Assembly: GCF_000170895.1 (NCBI RefSeq)
Contig: NZ_ABCS01000016.1
Location: forward strand, 62,001-126,000
Direction of reading: 5' to 3'
Source of the DNA: Plesiocystis pacifica SIR-1
GTDB taxonomy: Bacteria > Myxococcota_A > Polyangia > Nannocystales > Nannocystaceae
Length of the DNA: 64,000 bases
In this document: positions 1 to 8,041 of the stretch, one piece after another
Numbering within the stretch: position 1 is the stretch's first letter
Layout: every line of letters begins with the position of its first letter
Made by a program: the position numbers and the translations under genes
Notes under the pieces: model-generated
What the model was told of the DNA's origin: nothing
The model's input: the letters and a program-made list of their open reading frames with translations, nothing else
Database searches by the model: none

Positions 1-15
1 GAGCGGACAGCGACG

Positions 16-137
16 AAGCGTCCCCGGTCCTAGCTGGCTGCGGGGGCAAAGTTAAAAGCGTCCCCGGTCCTAGCTGGCTGCGGGGGCAAAGTTAAAAGCG
101 TCCCCGGTCCTAGCTGGCTGCGGGGGCAAAGTTAAAA
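16..137. repeat. 40-bp tandem repeat, three copies, at the 3' end of a gene
   Basis: Three exact copies of a 40-bp unit lie head to tail, with the landmark TCCCCGGTCC at 21, 61 and 101. Each unit has a CCCCG...CGGGG stem and ends in GTTAAAA. The last copy supplies the TTTTAA (Phe-stop) end of the minus-strand gene beginning at 1241, so the duplicated unit includes that stop codon. The first copy follows GAGCGGACAGCGACGAAGCG, the conserved end of the 3'-end element also found at 10587-10700 and 20838-20998. The left window edge cuts the element. Confidence 0.9.
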
Positions 138-1241
138 CCGCAGCGAGCCGCCGAGGACGAAGCCGCCTTCGAGCAGCGGGGCGCCGCCCAGCTGCAGGTC
201 GTGCTCGAGGAGCTTGGCCGCGGCGGGCTTCTCCTTGTGCACGAACAGCAAGGTCGTGAACGCGGCGGTGCCGATGGCGAACAGCCCGGTGGCGATCCAC
301 CCGGCCGTGGCGACGCCGGCGATGGTGTCGGCGCGCTTGCAGACGTCGCCGACGGACTTGTTGATGACCCGGTTCGGCTCGTTGGGGTCCGGCGCCTGCA
401 GGGCGATGGCGCACAGGTCTCCCTGAGTGTTGGGGTCGATGTCGTTGCTGTCCGAGTTGTCCTGGAGCGAGGCCTCTGCGGCGGCGAGCAGGTCGCGGCG
501 CACGGGGCCGTTGGGGCCGATGGCGACGGTGGCCCCGATCGCGGTGCCGAGGCTGGCGAGGGTCAGGGCGCCCATGGCCCCGACGCCGACGTACTTCCAG
601 GTCGGCCGCGGCGAGTAGGGGCCCCAGACCAGGTCGCCCTCCTGGGCCGGCTCCTCGACGGGGACCTCCTCGGGCGTCTCCTCGACGGGGACCTCCTCGG
701 GCGTCTCCTCGGCGGTCGGGTTGTAGAGCTCCTCGACGAGGCCCTTGGCCGTGGTCGCCAGGGCGTCGCCGCCGACCTCAGCGGCGCCGAGCTGGCGCGA
801 GAGCTCGTTGCGCAGCTCGCCGGTGTTCACGTCGAGCAGGGCGAGCTCGACCTTGAAGCCGTCGCCGTACTTGGTCATCGACCCGTAGATCATCGCCTGG
901 GTCTCGAGGGCCTTGCCGCCCTCGGCGAAGCAGGGGACGTCCTCCTCGCCGCAGCCCATGGTCAGCTTGAGCTCGGCGAGGGTCATGGTCCGGCCGTCGT
1001 CGAGGCCGCGCTGAGCGAGCTCCCAGCGCAGCGCGTCGCTGAGCGCGGTGACCTCGTCGCCCTCGCCCTCGAGACCGAGGAAGGTCGTCACCTCCTCGAC
1101 CTGGGCCTGGGCGAGGAGCCGCGCGCCGGGGTGCTGGTTTGCCTGAGCGACCTGCGGGGTCACGACGAAGGCCGTGGCGCTGAGGCTCACGGCGACGGCG
1201 GAGGCGGTCAGGCGGGGGAGGATGCTTCGGACGCGCGGCAT
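132..1241 (-). CDS. Exported protein with two membrane segments, unknown function
   Basis: A protein of 369 residues with an N-terminal signal peptide (hydrophobic to about residue 28, likely cleaved after AQA near 34). Residues 45-172 form a soluble domain with the core AMIYGSMTKYGDGFKVELAL, resembling the small alpha/beta domains of TolB N-terminal or CsgG-type lipoproteins that compute a per-protein status; that likeness is only suggestive. A Glu/Pro linker with VEETPEEVP repeated twice (177-200) leads to two membrane segments (216-241 and 306-334) around a loop with two Cys, and the protein ends in GGSLRF. The ATG at 1241 was chosen because it starts the signal peptide; the reading frame stays open far upstream but only as antisense to the kinase gene. 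It is divergent from that kinase. Confidence 0.75.
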   Translation of the reverse strand: MPRVRSILPRLTASAVAVSLSATAFVVTPQVAQANQHPGARLLAQAQVEEVTTFLGLEGEGDEVTALSDALRWELAQRGLDDGRTMTLAELKLTMGCGEEDVPCFAEGGKALETQAMIYGSMTKYGDGFKVELALLDVNTGELRNELSRQLGAAEVGGDALATTAKGLVEELYNPTAEETPEEVPVEETPEEVPVEEPAQEGDLVWGPYSPRPTWKYVGVGAMGALTLASLGTAIGATVAIGPNGPVRRDLLAAAEASLQDNSDSNDIDPNTQGDLCAIALQAPDPNEPNRVINKSVGDVCKRADTIAGVATAGWIATGLFAIGTAAFTTLLFVHKEKPAAAKLLEHDLQLGGAPLLEGGFVLGGSLRF

Positions 1242-1424
1242 GACGACTGGCGCACGCTCCGGTGGAAGGAGCGGGCAGGGCGAAAGTGACACGTCCAGCC
1301 GGAGCTGAAAAGCCCACGCGCTCCGTGATGCTCTCGGGGCGTCGGCGCAGCTGGGGGCGCAGCGGGGCCCAAAAAGCCGGAGGGAGCCGGAGGGAGCCGG
1401 AGGAAGGGAGTAGCATGGGCGCGC

Positions 1425-3233
1425 GTGAGCGAAGATCCCACCGAGACCGAGGCCGACGTCGGGTCCATGCCCGCGGGCGGGGCCCCGCACGGGGACGACG
1501 GAGCGCTCGGCCTCCTCGACGACGAGGATCCAGAGGACGAAGCTGCGCATGCAAGCAGCTCCGAGAGCGAGGCCTGGCCGCCCCTGGGACCCCTGCGCAG
1601 CGTCGCCGCCCGCATCGTCGCCCTGGTCCTGCTCGTGGTCATCGGCACGGGCCTGTCCTCGCTGTTCGTGCGTGAGGAGGTTCGCGGGCTGCGCACGCAC
1701 TTCTACCTGCTGACCGCCGTTTATGTCCCCTTCCAGACCCGCGTGCTCCGGGCCCAGAGCCAATCGCAGCGCGTCGCTGGGCTGATCCAGAGCTACGGCA
1801 ACCCCGAGACCCAGCTGGGCTACGGCGACCTCGCCAACGCCGAGGACGCCCTGAGCCTGCGCTCGAGCTTGCTGGTCGACATGCGCCGGCCCCTCGACGA
1901 GGCCCTCGAGCACCCCGACCGCCTCGGCGGCATGGACGAGCTCGGCGACGTCAAAAAGTTGCACGAGCGGGTCGAAGCCCTCGAGGCCCTCGCCGCCCTG
2001 GAGGAGGGTGTCGACATCGAGGAGCGCCTCGCCGACGCCTCGCGCCAGGCCGAGATCAACCGCCACTTCCGCGATCTCCAGCAGTCGACCAACGTCGCCG
2101 TCGCCGGCCAGCGCGAGCTCGTGGCCGAGGCGGGCCGCGAGGTCGAGCAGCGCGTGCTCATGGTCACCTTTGCGACGGCCGCGGTCTCGCTCATCGCGAC
2201 CTTGCTGGTGATCCTGACCCTTCGTCCGCTGCGCCGACTCGCGGTCAGCGTGCGACGCATCGGTCGCGGCGACTGGAGCGAGCGCATCCAAGTCGGCCCC
2301 AAGCCCGAGCGCGACAGTGAGGTCGCGCGCCTGGGCCGAGAGGTCAACGCCATGGCCGCCGCGCTCCAGGAACGCGAGCAACGCCTGCTCCGGGGCGAGC
2401 GGCTCGCGGCGATCGGTCGGCTCGCGGCGCAGATCACCCACGAGATCCGCAACCCGCTGTCGAGCGTCGCGCTCAACGCCGAGCTGCTCGAGGACGAGCT
2501 CGGCTCCCTCGGCAGCGACGGCGGCGAGGCCCGGCAGCTGCTCACGCGCATCGCAACGGAGGTCGACCGGCTCACACAGATCACCGAGGCTTACCTCGGC
2601 TTCGCCCGCCGGCCCGTGCCCCAGCTGCAGCGCATCGAGCTCAACGCCGCCGTGCGCGATCTCCTCGATTTCCTCGCCCGCGAGCACGACCACAACCGCA
2701 TCTCGATCGTGCGCGAGCTCTCGCCCGAGCCCGTGTGGGTCGAGGCCGATCCCGGCCAGCTGCGCCAGGCCCTGCTCAACTTGCTGCGCAACGCCGCCGA
2801 GGCCGTGCTCGAGGTCGCGGGCGGACCCGCCGTGCTCGACTCGGGCGTGGGCGACCTGCTCGACGACTTCGAGGACGAGGGCGAGGGCGAGGCAGAGGCC
2901 GACGCGGGCGAGGAGCTGGGGTCGAGCGGGGAGCACCACGCACGGATCCGCGTCGCGCTCGAGTGTAAGGGCGGACGGGCTGCGCTGATTGTCGAGGACA
3001 GCGGCCCTGGGATCCCGATCCCCGAGGGCGGCATCGAGCGGATCTTCGAGGCCTTCGTGACCAGCAAGGCCCACGGAACGGGGCTCGGACTGCCCATGGT
3101 CCAACAGATCGCCGTGGACCACGGCGGCGCCGTTCGCCTGGTGCAGACCGGGCCCACCGGCACCACCTTCGAGTTTGCCATCCCTGCTTGCGCTCCTCCG
3201 AGCGCCTCCGTATCCTCCCGAAACTCAGCGTAG
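1425..3233 (+). CDS. Membrane-bound sensor histidine kinase (orphan)
   Basis: A 602-residue two-component sensor that autophosphorylates on a conserved His. It has an acidic N-terminus (1-50), TM1 at 62-82, a helical extracytoplasmic region (90-240), TM2 at 245-267, a HAMP linker (268-320), HisKA with the H-box THEIRNPLSSVAL (His339), and a HATPase domain with N-box LLNLLRNAAEAV (about 450-461), G1 EDSGPGIP and G2 GTGLGLPMV. An acidic Asp/Glu stretch (471-503) is inserted between the N and G1 boxes. The start is GTG; the nearby ATG at 1415 is in another frame, and AGGAAGGGAG lies upstream. A decamer, AGGGAGCCGG, is repeated just upstream (1376-1404). No response regulator is adjacent, so its partner must be elsewhere. 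Confidence 0.93.
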   Translation: MSEDPTETEADVGSMPAGGAPHGDDGALGLLDDEDPEDEAAHASSSESEAWPPLGPLRSVAARIVALVLLVVIGTGLSSLFVREEVRGLRTHFYLLTAVYVPFQTRVLRAQSQSQRVAGLIQSYGNPETQLGYGDLANAEDALSLRSSLLVDMRRPLDEALEHPDRLGGMDELGDVKKLHERVEALEALAALEEGVDIEERLADASRQAEINRHFRDLQQSTNVAVAGQRELVAEAGREVEQRVLMVTFATAAVSLIATLLVILTLRPLRRLAVSVRRIGRGDWSERIQVGPKPERDSEVARLGREVNAMAAALQEREQRLLRGERLAAIGRLAAQITHEIRNPLSSVALNAELLEDELGSLGSDGGEARQLLTRIATEVDRLTQITEAYLGFARRPVPQLQRIELNAAVRDLLDFLAREHDHNRISIVRELSPEPVWVEADPGQLRQALLNLLRNAAEAVLEVAGGPAVLDSGVGDLLDDFEDEGEGEAEADAGEELGSSGEHHARIRVALECKGGRAALIVEDSGPGIPIPEGGIERIFEAFVTSKAHGTGLGLPMVQQIAVDHGGAVRLVQTGPTGTTFEFAIPACAPPSASVSSRNSA

Positions 3234-3274
3234 AGTCCGCCGGCTTCGTGCCCAGCGTTCAGGATCGCCTCCCC

Positions 3275-4006
3275 ATGTCCACGCGTCGTCCCCTCGTCCT
3301 CGCCCTCCTGCTGTCTTCGACCTTTGCCGCCAGCGCGTGCACGGCCTTCTTCGTGCCGGGTGAGGACGACGACGGGATCGTGCGCTGCAACAACACCGAC
3401 GACTGCCCGCAGCCCGACGACAACCGCTGGCGTTCGCAGTGCGTGTTCGGTGAGGACCAGGACCCGGGCTCCGACAAGGTCTGCGCGCCCTTCTTCCGCG
3501 ACGACATCGGCTGCGACCCCGAGAGCACCTTCACCGGCGACAGCCCCATCCTCGCGGTCTACGAGGACGCCACCGACGCGAACTCCCGCGTGCTCTACGT
3601 CGCCTGCGAAGAGGCCAACCTCGGCAAGCAGGGCTGCCCGCCCGCCCCGGGCATGGGCTGCAACGACGGCCTGACCCCCAACGACAGCAACGTCTGCGAC
3701 GTCGAGGGGGCCGAGATCCCGGCGATCTTGCCGACCACCGTCGGCGGCACGGACATCGCCGGCCACGACGTGCTCGACCAGTACTGCCGCAGCTACTTCT
3801 GCGACGAGAGCTACGTGTGCGACAAGAACAGCTTCCGCTGCCTGCCTTGCAACAGCTCCGACCCCTTCAGCGAGGGCGGCTGCGGCACCCTCTACATCCA
3901 GGGCGAGCGCTCCCCCGCGTACACGGACCTCGACTCGGCCATGGCCAACTGCTCGGGCGACCTCAGCGTCGACGAGCAGGACATCGGCACCGCGCCGAAC
4001 CCCTGA
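3275..4006 (+). CDS. Cys-rich lipoprotein, unknown function
   Basis: A 243-residue predicted lipoprotein. The signal peptide runs to a lipobox AASAC at about residue 22. The mature part carries many paired Cys (for example CNNTDDC, CFAEGG-like loops absent) and Asp-rich stretches, indicating a disulfide-bonded, calcium-tolerant surface protein. No enzyme motif was recognised. The ATG at 3275 has AGGA 9 nt upstream; an in-frame start at 3188 would put 29 residues before the signal peptide and overlap the kinase. It starts 41 bp after the kinase stop and may be co-transcribed. It is convergent with the polyketide synthase-like gene. Confidence 0.72.
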   Translation: MSTRRPLVLALLLSSTFAASACTAFFVPGEDDDGIVRCNNTDDCPQPDDNRWRSQCVFGEDQDPGSDKVCAPFFRDDIGCDPESTFTGDSPILAVYEDATDANSRVLYVACEEANLGKQGCPPAPGMGCNDGLTPNDSNVCDVEGAEIPAILPTTVGGTDIAGHDVLDQYCRSYFCDESYVCDKNSFRCLPCNSSDPFSEGGCGTLYIQGERSPAYTDLDSAMANCSGDLSVDEQDIGTAPNP

Positions 4007-4024
4007 GCCAGTCCGCTCGCCTCT

Positions 4025-5115
4025 TCAGCTCGCCGCGCGGACCGTCGACGATGCCATCGTCGGGTCCGCGCGTTGCATTGGCGCGAGCTCGATGCAGGTC
4101 TCGCCGAGGGTGAGCGTGGCCGAGCCGACGCCCGGCGTGAGCGCGGCCAGGCGCAGGCGCGGACCGATCCGCATGTGGCCGCGCAGGGCCACGTCGAGGG
4201 TCTGCAGCAGCGAGGCCGCGCCCACGTTGCCGCGCTGGGCGTGGAGGGCCCGGGTCAGCGCCGTGGTCTCGCGCAGCTCGGGGAACTCACCCTCGATGTG
4301 GTCGAGGAGCGAGCCGCCCGCGTGCAGCAGCAGCGGCTCCGTGAGGCTCTGGGCGTCGAACGCGTTTCGGAGCTCGGCGCCCAGCTCGCGGTCGTCGTCG
4401 CCGAGCTCGAGCTTGGCGGGCCACGAGCGCGTGCTCGAGCTGGCCCCGCAGTAGCGCAGCGCGGCGCCCTCGCCCGGCTCGCGGCTGACCACCACCGCCG
4501 CGGCGCCGTCCGAGGGCAAGCTGCCCGCGACCACCTCGGACACGCTCGGCGCCTCGCTGTGCTGGTGGGCGAGGGCGTGGGTGCCGAGGGCGTCGACGCA
4601 GACCACGACGACGTTGGCGCAGCTCGGGCTCAGCAGCTGGTCGGCGAGTTGCAAGCCGTGGACCGCCCCGCAGCCGCCGTGGCCCGTGAGGTCGAAGACG
4701 AGCGCGTCCTCGGCGATGCCCAGGCGCGACTGGAGCACGCGGCCGAGGCTCGGGAAGCCCATGAAGCCGTCGTTGACCACGATCAGCGCGTCGCACTCGC
4801 GCGGGCCGAGGTGCTCGGCGAACAGATCGACGAGCACGCGCGTCGCCATGCGCAGGGTCGCTTCATTGACCATGTGCATCCAATCTTCCCGGCACGCGAT
4901 CTCCTCGGCGCGGAGCTCGAAGTTGCGGGCGAGGATCCCCGAGCGCTCGTAGAGAAAGGGCGCGAGCCGCCCGATGCGATGCGCGCCAGCGAGCTCGCTC
5001 AGGCGCTCGAGCATGGCCTCGGCCAGCTCCTCCTGGGCGTAGCGAAACTGCCCGGGGGAGAAGGTCAGGCCGCGCAGGTAGGCCGGCCCTCGCGTGCGAT
5101 CGAGTTGCGCATCCA
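4025..5115 (-). CDS. Type III polyketide synthase / chalcone synthase-like enzyme
   Basis: A 363-residue thiolase-fold enzyme of the chalcone/stilbene synthase superfamily. The classic triad can be placed: Cys149 in GHGGCGAVHGLQLA (nucleophile), His265 in LLLHAGGSLLDHIE, and Asn297 in RGNVGAASLLQTLD. Members load a CoA-linked starter and extend it with malonyl-CoA, then cyclise; KAS III enzymes share the same triad, so the exact reaction is open. The Cys loop is Gly-rich and differs from the usual plant-type sequence, suggesting a divergent clade. The ATG at 5115 has GGGGAC upstream; the frame stays open to 5266, but that extension has no family similarity. No tailoring methyltransferase or oxidase is adjacent, so it appears to be a stand-alone gene. 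Confidence 0.78.
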
Positions 5116-5221
5116 TGTCCCCATAGTGATTTGCCGGCGTGTTTTCATTCACCCGAGAGTTGCCGAGCGTTTGGGAACCCTCGATTCGCACTACCCATTT
5201 CGCACATGTGCAGAGATTGCA

Positions 5222-5248
5222 CGACAAAGGGGAGCCTCTCGGCTCCCC
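5222..5248 (-). terminator. Rho-independent terminator
   Basis: A perfect 8-bp stem GGGGAGCC / GGCTCCCC with loop TCTC (5229-5248). Read on the minus strand it is followed by TTTGT, so it terminates the membrane-protein gene ending at 5270 and insulates the synthase gene downstream. Confidence 0.75.
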
Positions 5249-5269
5249 TCCCTGCCCCACGCCCACGAC

Positions 5270-5905
5270 TCAAAACGGGCTGAAGGCCTCTTCCTCGATC
5301 CAGTCGCGGCCGTCGAGGTCGAGGGCTTCGAGGGCGCCGAGCTGCGAGTCGCTCGTCCACGAGTCGGCAGCGCCCAACACCGCGGCCAGGGCGGGCTGGT
5401 CGTCGTCGGCGAGCTCTTCGGCGATGTTCGCCAGATCGGCCTCGAGACGCTCGGGCCGAACCTCCCAATCCTCGCGGCTGTAGACCACCGCCTTGCGACC
5501 GCGCGCGTCCGTGATCTCGAGGCACAGGTCGAAGGGCGCCGGCGCCTCACCCCCGCACTCCCAGGTCCGCACCTTCACGCCGACCTTGACGTGGTCCTGC
5601 GGGAAGAACAGCCCGAGGCGATCGCCGTCGAGGCGCCAGCGGTAGACCTCGAGGAGGTGGCGCCAGTTCGAGGAGCGCCCGGTCACGCCGAAGCGACCCT
5701 GGGGATGATCGAGCAGGATCAGGTGGCCGATCATGTCGCGCTCGTTTGCGGGCACGCGCTCGATCCACGGCCGGTTGGTGAGCTGCGCCGTGCCCTGGGC
5801 GCTGTCGTCTCCAAACAACGCGCTGCCCGCCGTCCACAGCCCGAGCCCGCACGCGCCGACCACCGCCAGCGCCACCCAAGTTGCCTTCTGATTCGCCTTC
5901 GACAT
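5270..5905 (-). CDS. Membrane-anchored protein, unknown function
   Basis: A 211-residue protein with one N-terminal membrane anchor (residues 9-28, rich in Val/Ala/Gly/Leu) after a short basic MSKANQK head, then a soluble domain with a CGGEAPAPFDLCLEI stretch and an acidic Asp/Glu-rich C-terminus ending EEEAFSPF. No known catalytic motif is visible. The ATG at 5905 places the anchor at the N-terminus; the 25-residue upstream extension is Arg/Trp-rich and not convincing. The sequence GCCACACT lies about 8 nt before the start and may be a weak -10. The gene is divergent from a lipoprotein gene and ends at the 5229-5248 hairpin. Confidence 0.68.
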   Translation of the reverse strand: MSKANQKATWVALAVVGACGLGLWTAGSALFGDDSAQGTAQLTNRPWIERVPANERDMIGHLILLDHPQGRFGVTGRSSNWRHLLEVYRWRLDGDRLGLFFPQDHVKVGVKVRTWECGGEAPAPFDLCLEITDARGRKAVVYSREDWEVRPERLEADLANIAEELADDDQPALAAVLGAADSWTSDSQLGALEALDLDGRDWIEEEAFSPF

Positions 5906-6060
5906 GCCCCCGAGTGTGGCATCGGCGCATCTTTCCCGCCATCCACCACTCGGCCAGCTCGGCAGCCCTCGCCGCGGCAATTCTCGCGGCCAAGCGACGC
6001 AACTTTTCTTTCCCCGCTGGGTCGCGGCGCTTAGGATGGCGCGGTCAGGCGATTCTATTC

Positions 6061-7524
6061 ATGCATGTCCCCCCTACTTCGCGTGTCTTTGTGTTCTCGC
6101 TCCTCGGTGCCCTGGGCGTTGGCTGCGGTGACGAGCCCGAGTCGAGCATCTTCGACTCGGGCGACGGCCTCGACACCCTCGACTCCGTCGACGACGGCAG
6201 CAGCGACGAGATCGGCGAGACCGGGCCCAAGCTCGACATGGGCAACGGCGAGGGCACCGGCACCGCCGAGGGCAGCGCCGAGGGGGGCGACGAGTGCCCG
6301 CCGCCCGAGGACACCGACGCCGCGCTGACCGGCGTCGTCTATGCCCCGAACTTCGAGATCCCCGTGTCCGGGGCGCTGGTCTGGGCGAGCAAGGACAAGC
6401 CCGACGGGATCCCGCAGACGGTCTACTGCGAGGCCTGCGTCGACCTGATCTGCGCCGAGACCCCGTGGACCCTCAGCGAGCCCGACGGCAGCTTCGAGCT
6501 CAACCTCGACTCGGGCACCTGGTGGGTCGCCGTGCAAAAAGGGCAGTTCCTCAACATCAACGAGATCGAGGTCGCCCCCGGCTCGACCAACCTCGGCGCG
6601 ACCTTGACCAGCCTGCCTGGCCAAAACGAGCCCGCCAACGACCGCTACATCCCCAAGATCGCCGTCGCCCTCGGGAGCTACGACCGCCTCGAGGACGGCC
6701 TGGGCAAGCTCGGCCTCGGCGACACGCAGATCAACATGAACACCTACTCGGAGTCGCTGATCAGCGGCACCGAGCAATTCGACATCTGGGACAACGGCGG
6801 GGCCTTCGGCACCAACCTCGACATCATGGGGGACTTCGCCCAGCTCGTGCAGAACTACCCCTTGCTCGAGCAGTACCACATCATCTTCGTGCCCTGCTCC
6901 AACGACCTCGCCCTGTTCGGGCTCGACGATCAGGCCAAGGCCAACGTCCGCGCCTGGGTCGAAAACGGCGGCAAGTGGTACGCCTCGGACTGGTCCAACG
7001 AGTTCGTCGAGGAGGTCTTCCCGCAGTACCAGGAGTTCTTCACCGAGCTCGGCTCGGCGGACCTGGGCGGGGTCTACGACTCCACCGGCACCGTCCTCGA
7101 CCCCGACCTGCTCGAGTGGCTCGACGCGCTGCCCTACGCGCTCAAGGACATCAACCCGCAAAACGGCGGCGGCGGCTTCCCGACCATCAACGACCTCCCG
7201 CTCATCGAGACCGTCGACAACTGGTCCGGGGTCGCGGCCACGCCGGCGATCCTGGTCGAGGACGGCATGGGCGGCACCGTCGACGTCGGCCACAAGACCT
7301 GGGTCGAGGGCCCCGGCGACGGCTTCACCATCCCCGGCGGCAACCATCCCCTGACCATCAGCGCCGAGTACGGCTGCGGCAAGCTGATGTTCACCACCTA
7401 TCACATGGCCGAGGGCAGCGACACGTACATCGGGCTCACCCCCCAAGAGCTGGTGCTGCTCTACCTCATCCTCGAGATCGGGGTGTGCCAGGTCCCCTAC
7501 GAGCCCCCGCCGCCCATCGAGTAG
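6061..7524 (+). CDS. Large lipoprotein with carboxypeptidase-regulatory-like domain
   Basis: A 487-residue lipoprotein. The signal peptide ends at a lipobox GVGC near residue 21, followed by an Asp/Glu/Gly/Ser linker typical of this genome (to about 80). Residues 85-180 look like a carboxypeptidase regulatory (beta-sandwich) domain: LTGVVYAPN, SEPDGSFELNL, WWVAV. The rest resembles a ThuA/GATase-like Rossmann fold: FVPCSNDLALFGLDDQ, WYASDWSNEFV, FTTYHMAEGSD. The combination suggests surface display of a sugar- or peptide-related domain; no catalytic residue was confirmed. The ATG at 6061 is immediately before the signal peptide; upstream in-frame starts add an unrelated Ser/Ala-rich stretch. 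Confidence 0.75.
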   Translation: MHVPPTSRVFVFSLLGALGVGCGDEPESSIFDSGDGLDTLDSVDDGSSDEIGETGPKLDMGNGEGTGTAEGSAEGGDECPPPEDTDAALTGVVYAPNFEIPVSGALVWASKDKPDGIPQTVYCEACVDLICAETPWTLSEPDGSFELNLDSGTWWVAVQKGQFLNINEIEVAPGSTNLGATLTSLPGQNEPANDRYIPKIAVALGSYDRLEDGLGKLGLGDTQINMNTYSESLISGTEQFDIWDNGGAFGTNLDIMGDFAQLVQNYPLLEQYHIIFVPCSNDLALFGLDDQAKANVRAWVENGGKWYASDWSNEFVEEVFPQYQEFFTELGSADLGGVYDSTGTVLDPDLLEWLDALPYALKDINPQNGGGGFPTINDLPLIETVDNWSGVAATPAILVEDGMGGTVDVGHKTWVEGPGDGFTIPGGNHPLTISAEYGCGKLMFTTYHMAEGSDTYIGLTPQELVLLYLILEIGVCQVPYEPPPPIE

Positions 7525-7600
7525 CCGCCCCAAAACGCCGTGCTGCATCGCGGATGACGGCGCGGGCGCTCTTGCCCGCGGGCCCGCGCTATCATGGCTC

Positions 7601-8023
7601 ATGTCCTTCGTCGCTCCCGACTATCGCGCGGAGCTGCGTCGCTTCGTGCATGGCTACGCGGGCGCGCACCAAGACGCGATCTTGAGAGCCGGCGACGTGT
7701 TCGACTTCTACTCGTCGCTGATGACCGACGAGCGCGTCCGCGGCGACGCCCGCGGCCTCGTCGCCGCCGTGCTCGCCTACTTCGTGGTCCCGGACGACGT
7801 GCTGCCCGAGGAAGATCTGGGGCCCTACGGCCTGCTCGACGACCTCTTCCTCGCCGCCCACGTGTTCCGCATGCTCCGGCGCCAGCTCGCGCCCGAGGTC
7901 ATCGCCGACGCGTGGGCCGAAGACGACGAGATCACCAAGGTGATGGACGTCGTCTACAGCGAGAGCCGCGGCGCCCTCGGCAAGCTGCGCCGGGACGTGC
8001 TGCGGGTGGCAGGGCTCAGCTGA
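7601..8023 (+). CDS. DUF1232 (YkvA-like) protein
   Basis: A 140-residue protein with the DUF1232 signature AYFVVPDDVLPEEDLG followed by LLDDLFLAAHVFR (about residues 66-95). The family usually reads Y(L)xSPxDLIPDxxPxxGxxDD. Members are small, often membrane-associated proteins of unknown role. Here the core is less hydrophobic than usual and is preceded by about 60 helical residues. A TATCAT hexamer at 7590-7595 ends 5 nt before the ATG, so the transcript may be leaderless. The gene ends 18 bp before the convergent hydrolase gene. Confidence 0.78.
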   Translation: MSFVAPDYRAELRRFVHGYAGAHQDAILRAGDVFDFYSSLMTDERVRGDARGLVAAVLAYFVVPDDVLPEEDLGPYGLLDDLFLAAHVFRMLRRQLAPEVIADAWAEDDEITKVMDVVYSESRGALGKLRRDVLRVAGLS

Positions 8024-8041
8024 ACCGAGCCACCTGGCGTC

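Noticed and set aside
132..3122. The minus-strand frame continuing from 1241 to 3122
   Set aside because: The upstream part is antisense to the sensor kinase and shows no signal or domain; the real gene starts with a signal peptide at 1241.
4033..4070. A hairpin at the 3' end of the polyketide synthase-like gene
   Set aside because: The complementary bases lie inside coding sequence and encode conserved-length protein; no T-run follows, so it is not called a terminator.
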